Of a DNA stretch of 11,075 bases, positions 1-5,126 are shown piece after piece. Numbering within the stretch: position 1 is the first letter of the stretch; every line of letters begins with the position of its first letter. The stretch spans positions 1 through 11,075 of the forward strand of contig CALYTU010000043.1 in NCBI GenBank assembly GCA_945487445.1. Reading direction: 5' to 3'. The notes under the pieces are model-generated. The model was given only the letters and a program-made list of their open reading frames with translations, did no database searches and was not told the origin of the DNA. The position numbers were made by a program, and so were the translations under genes. The DNA comes from an uncultured Clostridia bacterium (GTDB taxonomy: Bacteria; Bacillota; Clostridia; Oscillospirales; Oscillospiraceae).

Positions 1-70
1 TTGATGGCCTTCTAACACAAAAATGCTCAACTTCTTATTGCAATTTGCGAAAAAAAGGAAATCGTTATCA

Positions 71-105
71 GGCAGTAGATAGTAGAAAACCGGCAATAGG
101 CAATC
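71..105. repeat. Degenerate heptamer tandem repeat
   Basis: Five consecutive 7-bp units can be read: GGCAGTA, GATAGTA, GAAAACC, GGCAATA, GGCAATC. Four of them share the pattern GRYARTA/C. The spacing matches the 7-bp period of two other repeat tracts in this window (5106-5126 and 6219-6239), although the unit sequence differs. It resembles the short tandemly repeated heptanucleotides known from cyanobacteria and seen in gut Firmicutes. Confidence 0.55.
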
Positions 106-152
106 GGAGAACGACGAAGCATTAGTGGAATTCGTGTCTCCTGTTGCCTATT
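95..152. repeat. Imperfect palindrome, 16-bp arms
   Basis: The arms 95-110 (AATAGGCAATCGGAGA) and 137-152 (TCTCCTGTTGCCTATT) are inverted copies with two mismatches. Inside them ACGAA (114-118) can pair with TTCGT (131-135), so a nearly continuous hairpin is possible. There is no T-run next to it, so it does not look like an intrinsic terminator. The left arm overlaps the heptamer repeat tract. Confidence 0.6.
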
Positions 153-207
153 TCTTTCCTGCTATTGCAGATCGTGTCATTTTTTGGGAAAATGGTTTAG
201 CAAGCAC

Positions 208-240
208 GCTGCAGGGACGCTCAATGAGCGTCCCTGCAGC
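208..240. repeat. REP-like perfect palindrome, 3' of glycine-zipper gene
   Basis: The 16-bp arms 208-223 and 225-240 are perfect inverted copies around one base (GCTGCAGGGACGCTCA / TGAGCGTCCCTGCAGC). It lies ten bases past the stop codon of the minus-strand glycine-zipper gene, where a hairpin could protect or end the transcript. No U-tract follows on either strand, so a Rho-independent terminator is not shown. Its 13-bp core CGCTCAATGAGCG recurs near 4838 and 7331, which favours a dispersed REP-like repeat. Confidence 0.7.
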
Positions 241-250
241 AGGTTTGGAA

Positions 251-472
251 CTACTTGTGATCTTCCGGGTCGTCCTCGCTATGTGCCGAATCTCTTTGAC
301 CGATCGTAAGGCCAAGACACATCCCGACAGAAAGGCCAATCGCCATCCCCAACCCGAGGTTATGGGTTGCAGTCCCGATCGCTGTTCCGATTGCAATGCC
401 AATGCACATCCAAAACGCGAGACCGGATTCTACCGTATCATTCTGGTTCTTATTCTTATTCTTATGGTTCAT
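251..472 (-). CDS. Small glycine-zipper membrane protein (73 aa)
   Basis: The protein is 73 residues long. It has a Lys/Asn-rich N-terminus (about residues 1-12), then a hydrophobic stretch (about 17-60) dense in Gly spaced every four residues (GIAIGTAIGTA; GLGMAIGLSVGMCLGL), then an acidic tail. Such glycine zippers pack pairs of membrane helices; two passes with a short THN turn are likely. The start at 472 is chosen over an in-frame start at 523 because AGGA sits ten bases before this ATG, and the longer form would overlap the end of the upstream gene. It follows the TIGR00300-family gene by 35 bp and is probably co-transcribed. Function is unknown; similar small glycine-rich membrane proteins are common in Firmicutes and not assigned a role. 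Confidence 0.65.
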   Translation of the reverse strand: MNHKNKNKNQNDTVESGLAFWMCIGIAIGTAIGTATHNLGLGMAIGLSVGMCLGLTIGQRDSAHSEDDPEDHK

Positions 473-507
473 ATACCAATATTCCTGCCATTTCCAACTG
501 ACCGCGC

Positions 508-1611
508 TCACGCTTCGTCCCACACGCCGAGGCCCTTGGCCACGTTCACGATGAAGTCCTGCGCGTTGGTGACGATGCCCTTGGCGGACAGGGAACCCCG
601 GTCCGCGAGCTTGTTGACAGCGAACTCGGCGATATCCACGCAGTAGAAGTAGACCTCGCGGATCGTGCCGTCGGGCAGGACGCGGAAGGAGGGCGTCATG
701 TTGCCGCTGGCGATGGAATGCAGGGTGGTGGCCATGGTGATGACCGTGGTAGCCTTGCGGATGCAGTCTCGCATAGCGTTTTGTCCCTGGTAGACATCCG
801 CCCAGACCTCAGGCAGAGGACCGTCGTCCCGGATGGAGCCGCACAGGACCATGGGAACGTTCTTCTTCACGCAGTTGTAGATAATGCCGTTATCAATACC
901 CTCGGCCTCGATGAAGGCGGGGATCGAGCCGTAATATCGGACGCGGTTGATTGTGTCGATGTGGTTGTAATGGCCGTTGTGCATGGACTGCTGAGTGTAG
1001 ATGTCCTGACCCAGAGCGGTCTTCTTATAGGCGCCCTCGAGGTCATGCGTGGCCAGAGCGTTGCCCGCCAGCAGGGCGTGGCAATAGCCGTTGGCGATCA
1101 GATTGCCGAAGGCCCTCCGGGCGTCGGCGTCAAAGGCAAAGGCCGGACCCATGACCCAGACGATGTTGCCGTGCTGTTTCTCGTGCTCCAGCAGCTCGTA
1201 AAGGTTGTCGTAGTCCACGGAGAAGGCCGTCTCGCGGCTGCGTCCCTGGCGGAAAGCAAAGGCGTCGCCGCCGGCCTTGGGATCGCTGAAGCCGTTCATG
1301 TGGACGTAGATGCCCTCGGAGCCGTCCTCGGTACGGCCGACGCAGATGGCGTCTCCCTTGTGCAGATTGCGGAACTCCTTGACAGAGATGTGACCGTCGG
1401 GCTCCAGGACTGCCACGCAGTCCATGCGGCTCTCAGGCGCCAGCTGCCACTGACCGTTTACCTTGAAGTACTCGGGGAAAATGGCTGTGGCGTGGTAGCC
1501 CTCAGGGGCGTAGAAGTCCCGATCCACCACCACGAATTTTGCATCGGGAGCGTTGCGGAACTGGGGCTGGTTGAAATCGGGATGACGGTAGGGACGAAGG
1601 GCAAAGCTCAT
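508..1611 (-). CDS. TIGR00300 / LOR-SDH-region family protein, archaeal-type ornithine cyclodeaminase-like
   Basis: This 367-residue protein matches, from memory, the core of the TIGR00300 family. That family includes the NAD-dependent archaeal-type ornithine cyclodeaminase (ornithine to proline plus ammonia) and the C-terminal half of cyanobacterial AgrE/ArgZ. Hallmarks are GNALATHD (183-190), GHYNHI (213-218), GSIRDDGPLPEV (258-269), LHSIASGN (297-304) and the C-terminal CVDIAEF...LADRG...GIVT block. Archaeal members begin with about 95 further residues forming the LOR/SDH conserved domain. Here that domain is absent and only about 35 unrelated residues precede the shared APEGYHAT region. 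GGAGG lies seven bases before the ATG at 1611, so the short form is the real start. Ornithine cyclisation is an inference from family; the truncated architecture leaves activity open. A structured leader candidate lies just upstream. Confidence 0.8.
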   Translation of the reverse strand: MSFALRPYRHPDFNQPQFRNAPDAKFVVVDRDFYAPEGYHATAIFPEYFKVNGQWQLAPESRMDCVAVLEPDGHISVKEFRNLHKGDAICVGRTEDGSEGIYVHMNGFSDPKAGGDAFAFRQGRSRETAFSVDYDNLYELLEHEKQHGNIVWVMGPAFAFDADARRAFGNLIANGYCHALLAGNALATHDLEGAYKKTALGQDIYTQQSMHNGHYNHIDTINRVRYYGSIPAFIEAEGIDNGIIYNCVKKNVPMVLCGSIRDDGPLPEVWADVYQGQNAMRDCIRKATTVITMATTLHSIASGNMTPSFRVLPDGTIREVYFYCVDIAEFAVNKLADRGSLSAKGIVTNAQDFIVNVAKGLGVWDEA

Positions 1612-1636
1612 GGTGATACCTCCATTTGATTGGGTA

Positions 1637-1749
1637 TAGTCGCGAAGTGAGGACCTGCCGCAGTATCTTGTGGTCAGAATAAACGAGGTGAGCGGACATG
1701 TTGTATAGTTTGTCCCTCAGATTTTGTTCAGGTCCTCACATTGCGACTA
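1637..1749 (-). promoter_or_regulatory. Structured leader candidate closed by a 21-bp inverted repeat
   Basis: The arms 1637-1657 and 1729-1749 are 21-bp inverted copies with two mismatches (TAGTCGC..GTGAGGACCTG). As minus-strand RNA the structure ends 25 bases before the ATG of the TIGR00300-family gene and leaves its ribosome binding site just outside. Within it a second helix forms between 1711-1719 and 1689-1698 (UGAG-GGACA with UGUCC-G-CUCA, one bulged G) around a 12-base loop, and AUCU/AGAU can pair around that helix. The multi-helix design suggests a cis-regulatory RNA. An eroded inverted-repeat element is an alternative, but I see no target duplication. It matches no riboswitch class I know. 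Confidence 0.45.
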
Positions 1750-1772
1750 ACACGATTTGATTTCCCGGGCCC

Positions 1773-1792
1773 GCGCCGCCGCGCGGCGGCGC
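1773..1792. repeat. Perfect 20-bp GC-only palindrome
   Basis: GCGCCGCCGC followed directly by its own reverse complement GCGGCGGCGC, preceded by CCCGGGCCCG. It could form a very stable hairpin or cruciform between two genes. No T-run follows on either strand, so I do not call it a terminator. Confidence 0.7.
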
Positions 1793-1841
1793 AGATCCCG
1801 GTTTGGTTGGATTTTTCTGCGTAGCGATCCTGCAGCCCCCA

Positions 1842-1921
1842 GTCATTTCGACCAGAGTGAGAAATCCGTCTCCTTTTGCGGGAAAGAACGGATTTCCCCG
1901 TGCAGGCACACTCGAAATGAC
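1842..1921. repeat. Dispersed palindromic repeat, copy 1 (80 bp)
   Basis: The unit is bounded by GTCATTTCGA (1842-1851) and TCGAAATGAC (1912-1921). It carries the inner inverted pair AGAAATCCGT (1860-1869) and ACGGATTTC (1888-1896). The same four blocks in the same order form the core of the MITE-like element at 7678-7800, with different sequence in the arms between them. This copy lacks that element's outer terminal repeats, so the core moves or spreads independently. Confidence 0.75.
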
Positions 1922-1967
1922 GGGCAGCTAAATCGGTAAGTGTCTGCTCAGGCGCTTGGGGCGCGCT

Positions 1968-1991
1968 GGCCCGTCAGCGGAGCTAACGGCC
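1968..1991 (-). terminator. Weak hairpin over the stop of the repeat-protein gene
   Basis: On the minus strand GGCC-GTTAGC pairs with GCTGAC-GGGCC across a three-base loop, with one bulged base and one G-U pair. The stop codon lies inside the stem. No U-run follows, so at best it marks an mRNA 3' end protected or attenuated by structure. Confidence 0.3.
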
Positions 1992-2447
1992 AAAAATACC
2001 ATCGATGGTTTCAGTGACAGCCTGCAGGCTGGCAACGGCCTTGTTCAAAGCCTGGATCACCCCGTTGAGCGCCTCAATGTCCAGGTCCTTCAGGGTATTC
2101 GCGGCGTCCTTCAGCGCAGTGATCGCGCCGTTGAGCGTCTGCACGTCCACCTTGCTCAGACTGTCAGCGGCCTCCTTCAAAGACTGGGCTGTATTGTTCA
2201 GGCCCTCCGCGTCCACGGCGGCCAGTCGGTCCGCCGCCGCGGTCAGAGCGGTCACAGCTTCGTTGACCTGCTGCATTTCCAGCGCCTCCAGCTCGGTCTG
2301 GACAAGGTCCAGACTGTCCTCCACGCGCCGTGCGGTCAGCCCGACCGTGGCCGTCAGGACAGCCAGCAGGATCAGCACGCCGGCCAGCAGCCAGGTCTGG
2401 ACTTTGATCCAGGGGGAGACCTCCCCCCGGCGGACCGGTTCAGTCAT
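1983..2447 (-). CDS. Membrane-anchored protein with four 22-residue amphipathic repeats
   Basis: The 154-residue protein has a short basic N-terminus, one hydrophobic helix (about residues 14-37), and then a helical region. From residue 56 to 143 the helical region is four tandem 22-residue repeats with the consensus (V/L)D-x-x-x-L-N-x-x-h-x-A-L-x-x-A-A-x-x-L-x-x. Such 22-residue units (two 11-residue turns) make amphipathic helices that lie on membranes or bundle, as in apolipoproteins and related bacterial proteins. The N-in topology would put the repeats outside the membrane; this is inferred. The ATG overlaps the end of apeA by 8 bp (2440-2447), so translation is probably coupled and the two are one transcript. 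Function is unknown; a membrane-bound spacer or envelope stress-type protein is possible. Confidence 0.8.
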   Translation of the reverse strand: MTEPVRRGEVSPWIKVQTWLLAGVLILLAVLTATVGLTARRVEDSLDLVQTELEALEMQQVNEAVTALTAAADRLAAVDAEGLNNTAQSLKEAADSLSKVDVQTLNGAITALKDAANTLKDLDIEALNGVIQALNKAVASLQAVTETIDGIFGR

Positions 2448-3834
2448 TGTAAACTGCCTTCATGCCCTTCATGGTCATGTAGCAGTCCAGCTTGGAGACG
2501 ACCTCCATGGGGGCGTGCATGCACAGCACGGGCACGCCGGCGTCCAGAGTGTCGATGTTTCGATTGGCCATGTAGGCAGCCACGGTGCCGCCGCCGCCCT
2601 GATCCACCTTGCCCAGCTCCGCGGTCTGCCAGACCACGCCGTTGTCGTCGAACAGACGGCGAATCCGCCCCATGACCTCGCCGGAGGCGTCGGAGCAGCC
2701 GCCCTTGCCGCGGGAACCGGTGTACTTGCACAGCGCGATGCCGTAATTGATCTGGGAATTGTTGCGCTTTTCGCAGGTTTCGGCGTAGATGGGATCATAG
2801 GCGTTGGACACATCGCAGCTCAGGCAGAAGGAACGCTCCAGGCAGCGGCGCAGGCAGCCCTGCAGGGCTTCGCAGACGTCGGCCATGAAGGTCTCAAAGA
2901 ACTGGCTCTGCATGCCGGAGACGCCGACGGAGCCGATCTCCTCCTTGTCGGCCAGGACGCAGACGGCGGTGTGCGCAGGCACGTCCATGGTCAGCAGGGG
3001 CTCGAAGGAGGCCCAGGCGCAAACGCGGTCGTCGTGACCGTAAGCGCCGATCAGGGACCGGTCCAGCCCGATCTCGCGGGCAGGGCTGGCGGGTACTACG
3101 GTGAGCTCGGCGGAGAGGAAGTCCTCCTCGATGATGCCGTACTTCTCGTTCAGAAGCTGCATGACAGCCAGCTTGACCCGATCGGCGCCCTCGTCGTCCG
3201 CAATGGGCTCGGAACCGAAGAGGATGTTCAGCGCCTCGCCGGAAATTGCCTCGGCCGTGGGCTTCTTCAGCTGGTCGGCGGACAGGTGGATCAGCAGGTC
3301 AGTGACGATGAAGCAGGGATCGGTGGGTTCGTCGCCGATGCGGACGTTGATGACGGAACCGTCCTTCTTCGCCACGATGCCGTGAATGGACAGCGGTACG
3401 GTGGTCCACTGATACTTCTTAATGCCCCCGTAGTAGTGCGTCTTCAGGTAGGCCATCCCCGCGTCCTCGTACAGGGGGTTGGGCTTGATGTCCATGCGGG
3501 GAGAGTCAATGTGGGACGCCACGATCTGGGCGCCGTTGTCGATGGGCTCCTTGCCAATGACGGCGAAGATTGCGCTCTTGCCGCGGTTGTTGCGGTAGAT
3601 CTTCATGCCAGGGGCAAGCTTCATCCCGGGCACAAAGGCCACGAAGCCGGCCTTTTCGGCCTGCTCCACCGTGTAGCTCACAGCCTCGCGCTCGGTCTTG
3701 GCGGCGTCCATGAACTTCATGTAATCCTTGCAGTAGCGCTCCATCTCGGTGCGCTCGGCAGCGCTGATGCGATCATAGCCGTTCTTCGGTGCGCGCAGCA
3801 GGCTCTTTCTCAGTTCGTCGGTTCTTTCGCTCAT
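2440..3834 (-). CDS. apeA: M18 family zinc aminopeptidase (ApeA type)
   Basis: The 464-residue protein is a full-length cytosolic M18 metalloaminopeptidase, which removes N-terminal residues from peptides using two metal ions. Visible motifs are ASHIDSPRMD (H108, D110), THYYGGIKKYQW (132-143), GHDDR (D269), DKEEIGSVG (E298, E299), CDVSNAYDP (D341) and HAPMEVVSKLD (H440), in the order expected for the two-zinc site and catalytic Glu. The YGGIKKYQW block and length fit the ApeA rather than the ApeB branch. The start at 3834 has AGGAGG seven bases upstream, so an in-frame extension to 3939 is rejected because it runs back into coaE. It follows coaE by 53 bp and overlaps the next gene by 8 bp. 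Confidence 0.93.
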   Translation of the reverse strand: MSERTDELRKSLLRAPKNGYDRISAAERTEMERYCKDYMKFMDAAKTEREAVSYTVEQAEKAGFVAFVPGMKLAPGMKIYRNNRGKSAIFAVIGKEPIDNGAQIVASHIDSPRMDIKPNPLYEDAGMAYLKTHYYGGIKKYQWTTVPLSIHGIVAKKDGSVINVRIGDEPTDPCFIVTDLLIHLSADQLKKPTAEAISGEALNILFGSEPIADDEGADRVKLAVMQLLNEKYGIIEEDFLSAELTVVPASPAREIGLDRSLIGAYGHDDRVCAWASFEPLLTMDVPAHTAVCVLADKEEIGSVGVSGMQSQFFETFMADVCEALQGCLRRCLERSFCLSCDVSNAYDPIYAETCEKRNNSQINYGIALCKYTGSRGKGGCSDASGEVMGRIRRLFDDNGVVWQTAELGKVDQGGGGTVAAYMANRNIDTLDAGVPVLCMHAPMEVVSKLDCYMTMKGMKAVYND

Positions 3835-3859
3835 GATAATTCCTCCTGTTTTTTTGTAT

Positions 3860-3878
3860 GGACAGGCATCGCCTGTCC
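3860..3878 (-). repeat. Perfect 8-bp hairpin between coaE and apeA
   Basis: GGACAGGC (3860-3867) and GCCTGTCC (3871-3878) are perfect inverted arms around ATC. On the transcript it lies ten bases after the coaE stop and is followed by AUACAAAAAAA and the apeA ribosome binding site, not by a U-run. It is therefore an intercistronic hairpin, perhaps a processing or stability element. The stem-ATC-stem layout repeats at 11057-11073. Confidence 0.6.
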
Positions 3879-3887
3879 AAAGGCTTT

Positions 3888-4736
3888 TCAAATTGATTCT
3901 GACTTTTCTAAGAGCCATTGTCCAAGCATGCGCTGACATGTTTGGACAAAGCTATCCTGATCGCCGTTGTTTTCCAGCACCAAATCCGCCCGCTCGGCAA
4001 ACCAGCTTGCCGGCTTCTGGGCGGCCACACGGGACCGGGCGTATTCCTCGGTGATCCCGTCTCTGGCCATAAGACGCCGGACGCGGATTTCCGGGTCTGC
4101 TACAACGGCAACCGTAAGGTCGCATTGTGCGCCCAACCCGCTCTCAAAGAGGCCGATGGCGTCAATTACCGCGAAACGGAAGGAATCCGGAGCCGTGGGA
4201 GACGGATTATTCAACTTCGCTGCTCCCTCGACTGCGCTTGGGACAAGGCTTCGCTCAGAATGACTGAGGGGGGAGGTTTCCGCCGCACGGGTAACGGGGA
4301 AAACGGATTCTTCGCTTCGTTCAGAATGACAGAAGGGGCAGGTTTCCGCCGCACGGGTAACGGGGAAAACGGATTCTTCGCTTCGCTCAGAATGACAGAA
4401 GGGGCAGGTTTCCGACGCACAGGCGTCGTTTCGCCGCCCGCCGGTCAGCAGCCGTTCCACCTCCTGCCGAACGACAGGCCAGGTAATGGCGGACAGTTTT
4501 TCCAAGCCTGCCGGGTCTGCAAAGACCTGCGTACCGAGCGCGTTGCGTTCCAACTGCCAGTTGCGGACCGAGCCGGGAAAGGCGGCCTCGATCCGGCCCA
4601 GCAGCTCGCCGTCGGTTTCCAGCAGCCGATGGTAGATCGCGTCGCAGTCGATAACCTGCCCGCCCATGGCCTCCAGCACCCGCAGCGCCGTGGTCTTCCC
4701 CGCCCCCGAAGGGCCTGTGATGCCGATTGCGTACAT
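3888..4736 (-). CDS. coaE: Dephospho-CoA kinase with in-frame repeat insertion
   Basis: CoaE phosphorylates the 3'-OH of dephospho-CoA with ATP, the last step of CoA synthesis, in the cytosol. The P-loop GPSGAGKTT (8-16), VIDCDAIYHRL (28-38), VFADP (71-75), VIDAIGLFESGL (190-201) and RLMARDGITEEYARSRVAAQ (221-240) give the family signature in order. The protein is 282 residues where CoaE is usually about 200. The surplus (about residues 101-187) falls between the helix ending VERLL and the strand FAVIDA. It consists of two identical-frame 22-residue repeats and a partial third, all containing CHSERSEES or SHSERS, the translation of a dispersed DNA repeat. The ATG at 4736 has GGAGG five bases upstream; an in-frame extension to 4895 lacks support. 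The rest of the kinase is intact, so the insert is probably a tolerated surface loop. Confidence 0.9.
   Translation of the reverse strand: MYAIGITGPSGAGKTTALRVLEAMGGQVIDCDAIYHRLLETDGELLGRIEAAFPGSVRNWQLERNALGTQVFADPAGLEKLSAITWPVVRQEVERLLTGGRRNDACASETCPFCHSERSEESVFPVTRAAETCPFCHSERSEESVFPVTRAAETSPLSHSERSLVPSAVEGAAKLNNPSPTAPDSFRFAVIDAIGLFESGLGAQCDLTVAVVADPEIRVRRLMARDGITEEYARSRVAAQKPASWFAERADLVLENNGDQDSFVQTCQRMLGQWLLEKSESI
4246..4423. repeat. 66-bp tandem repeats inside coaE
   Basis: Two near-identical 66-bp units (4274-4339 and 4340-4405, differing visibly by one base in CTTCGTTCAG versus CTTCGCTCAG) are followed by a partial unit (4406-4423). They are preceded by a partial, diverged unit ending in TTCGCTCAGAATGAC (from about 4250). 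Each unit has the segment CGGATTCTTCGCTTCG-YTCAGAATGACAG, clearly related to the CGGATTTCTCACTTCGTTCGAAATGACAG end of the element at 7678-7800. Because 66 is divisible by three, added units keep the coaE frame. Confidence 0.88.
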
Positions 4737-4837
4737 GCTGTCCTCCAAATGATTCTTCTGGTGATCGGTTTTCGTCAGCTTTGCATTTGTGGGAGACGTC
4801 AGCCCGGGGCAGAAGCGTTTCCCATTTTTCGTAGGGG

Positions 4838-4850
4838 TGCTCAATGAGCG
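4838..4850. repeat. REP-like palindromic core, second copy
   Basis: TGCTCAATGAGCG, one base different from the core of the hairpin at 208-240. It is preceded by CGTAGGGG and followed by CCCGG, arms of the kind seen in other copies here. Confidence 0.5.
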
Positions 4851-4913
4851 CCCGGTCCGCCGACAATTTGCCGCAGGCAAATCCAGCGCCGACACGGTCT
4901 AATACGCGGTGAA

Positions 4914-4935
4914 ATCGTTTGCTGACGCAAACGAT
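4914..4935. repeat. Perfect 9-bp hairpin
   Basis: ATCGTTTGC and GCAAACGAT flank TGAC. It lies inside the repeat-rich spacer downstream of sua5 and has no T-run beside it. Confidence 0.6.
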
Positions 4936-5105
4936 GCATGCTGCACATGCACGGGCGCTCCCTGCAAGCGCGCGAAGCGCCGGCAGCCCGGTGTGCTGCT
5001 GCGGATCATCGTGGAGCGCTGCGCTCGGAACGAGATGCCATACCTTTTGGCGGCACCGCCCCTACAGCTTTTCGCTGCGTTCAACCGATATTCAGAATAA
5101 TCCAA

Positions 5106-5126
5106 CGTCACTTGTCACTTCTCACT
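5106..5126. repeat. Heptamer repeats at the 3' end of sua5
   Basis: Three 7-bp units, CGTCACT, TGTCACT and TCTCACT (AGTGAGA, AGTGACA, AGTGACG on the coding strand). The sua5 stop codon and its last three codons (Ser-Glu-Lys, with only the final Lys, Glu and Ser inside the tract) lie in the units. A similar tract ends prfA at 6219-6239. Confidence 0.6.

Larger units (their letters stand above)
1..250. other. Gene-free left edge with repeats
   Basis: I see no supportable gene here. The stretch holds a run of heptamer repeats (71-105), an imperfect palindrome (95-152) and a long perfect hairpin (208-240), each listed separately. The reading frame crossing it on the plus strand has no ribosome binding site and no recognisable protein character. 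Confidence 0.6.
1750..1982. other. Gene-free spacer with GC palindrome and repeat
   Basis: This spacer between two minus-strand genes has no supportable coding sequence. It contains a perfect 20-bp GC palindrome (1773-1792), a copy of the dispersed 80-bp palindromic repeat (1842-1921), and a 10-bp hairpin that overlaps the stop of the upstream gene (1968-1991). No clear minus 10/minus 35 pair for the downstream gene could be picked out. Confidence 0.6.
4737..5114. other. Gene-free, repeat-rich spacer between sua5 and coaE
   Basis: No convincing gene lies here; the frames that cross it are compositionally odd and lack ribosome binding sites. It contains a REP-like core at 4838-4850, a 7-bp perfect hairpin (ATTTGCC/GGCAAAT, 4866-4882), a 9-bp perfect hairpin (4914-4935), palindromic GCGC-rich runs, and the arm-like sequences GTAGGGG (near 4831) and CCCCTAC (near 5061). 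The last two are inverted copies about 230 bp apart. The block looks like a nest of short mobile or repetitive elements. Confidence 0.55.

Noticed and set aside
208..240. Classical Rho-independent terminator for the glycine-zipper gene
   Set aside because: The stem is strong but no U-tract follows on the transcript, and the core recurs elsewhere as a dispersed repeat.
718..1629. Plus-strand open frame (303 codons) opposite the TIGR00300 gene
   Set aside because: No ribosome binding site and a Val/Asp/Gly-rich product typical of an antisense shadow.
1699..1710. Hairpin loop AACUAUACAACA resembling a let-7-type microRNA star segment
   Set aside because: A short chance match; microRNAs do not occur in bacteria and the surrounding pairing is different.
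2005..3936. Long plus-strand open frame (643 codons) opposite apeA and the repeat-protein gene
   Set aside because: It lies antisense to two genes with clear families and ribosome binding sites; its length follows from the GC-rich codon bias of the real genes, and its product has no family character.
3835..3939. N-terminal extension of the M18 aminopeptidase
   Set aside because: It overlaps the coaE 3' end and the intercistronic hairpin, while AGGAGG directly precedes the ATG at 3834.
4246..4423. CRISPR array
   Set aside because: The units are direct 66-bp tandem copies with no unique spacers, lie inside a coding frame, and have no cas genes nearby.
4737..4895. N-terminal extension of CoaE by 53 residues
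   Set aside because: The P-loop normally starts within the first ten residues of CoaE, and GGAGG precedes the internal ATG at 4736 at proper spacing.
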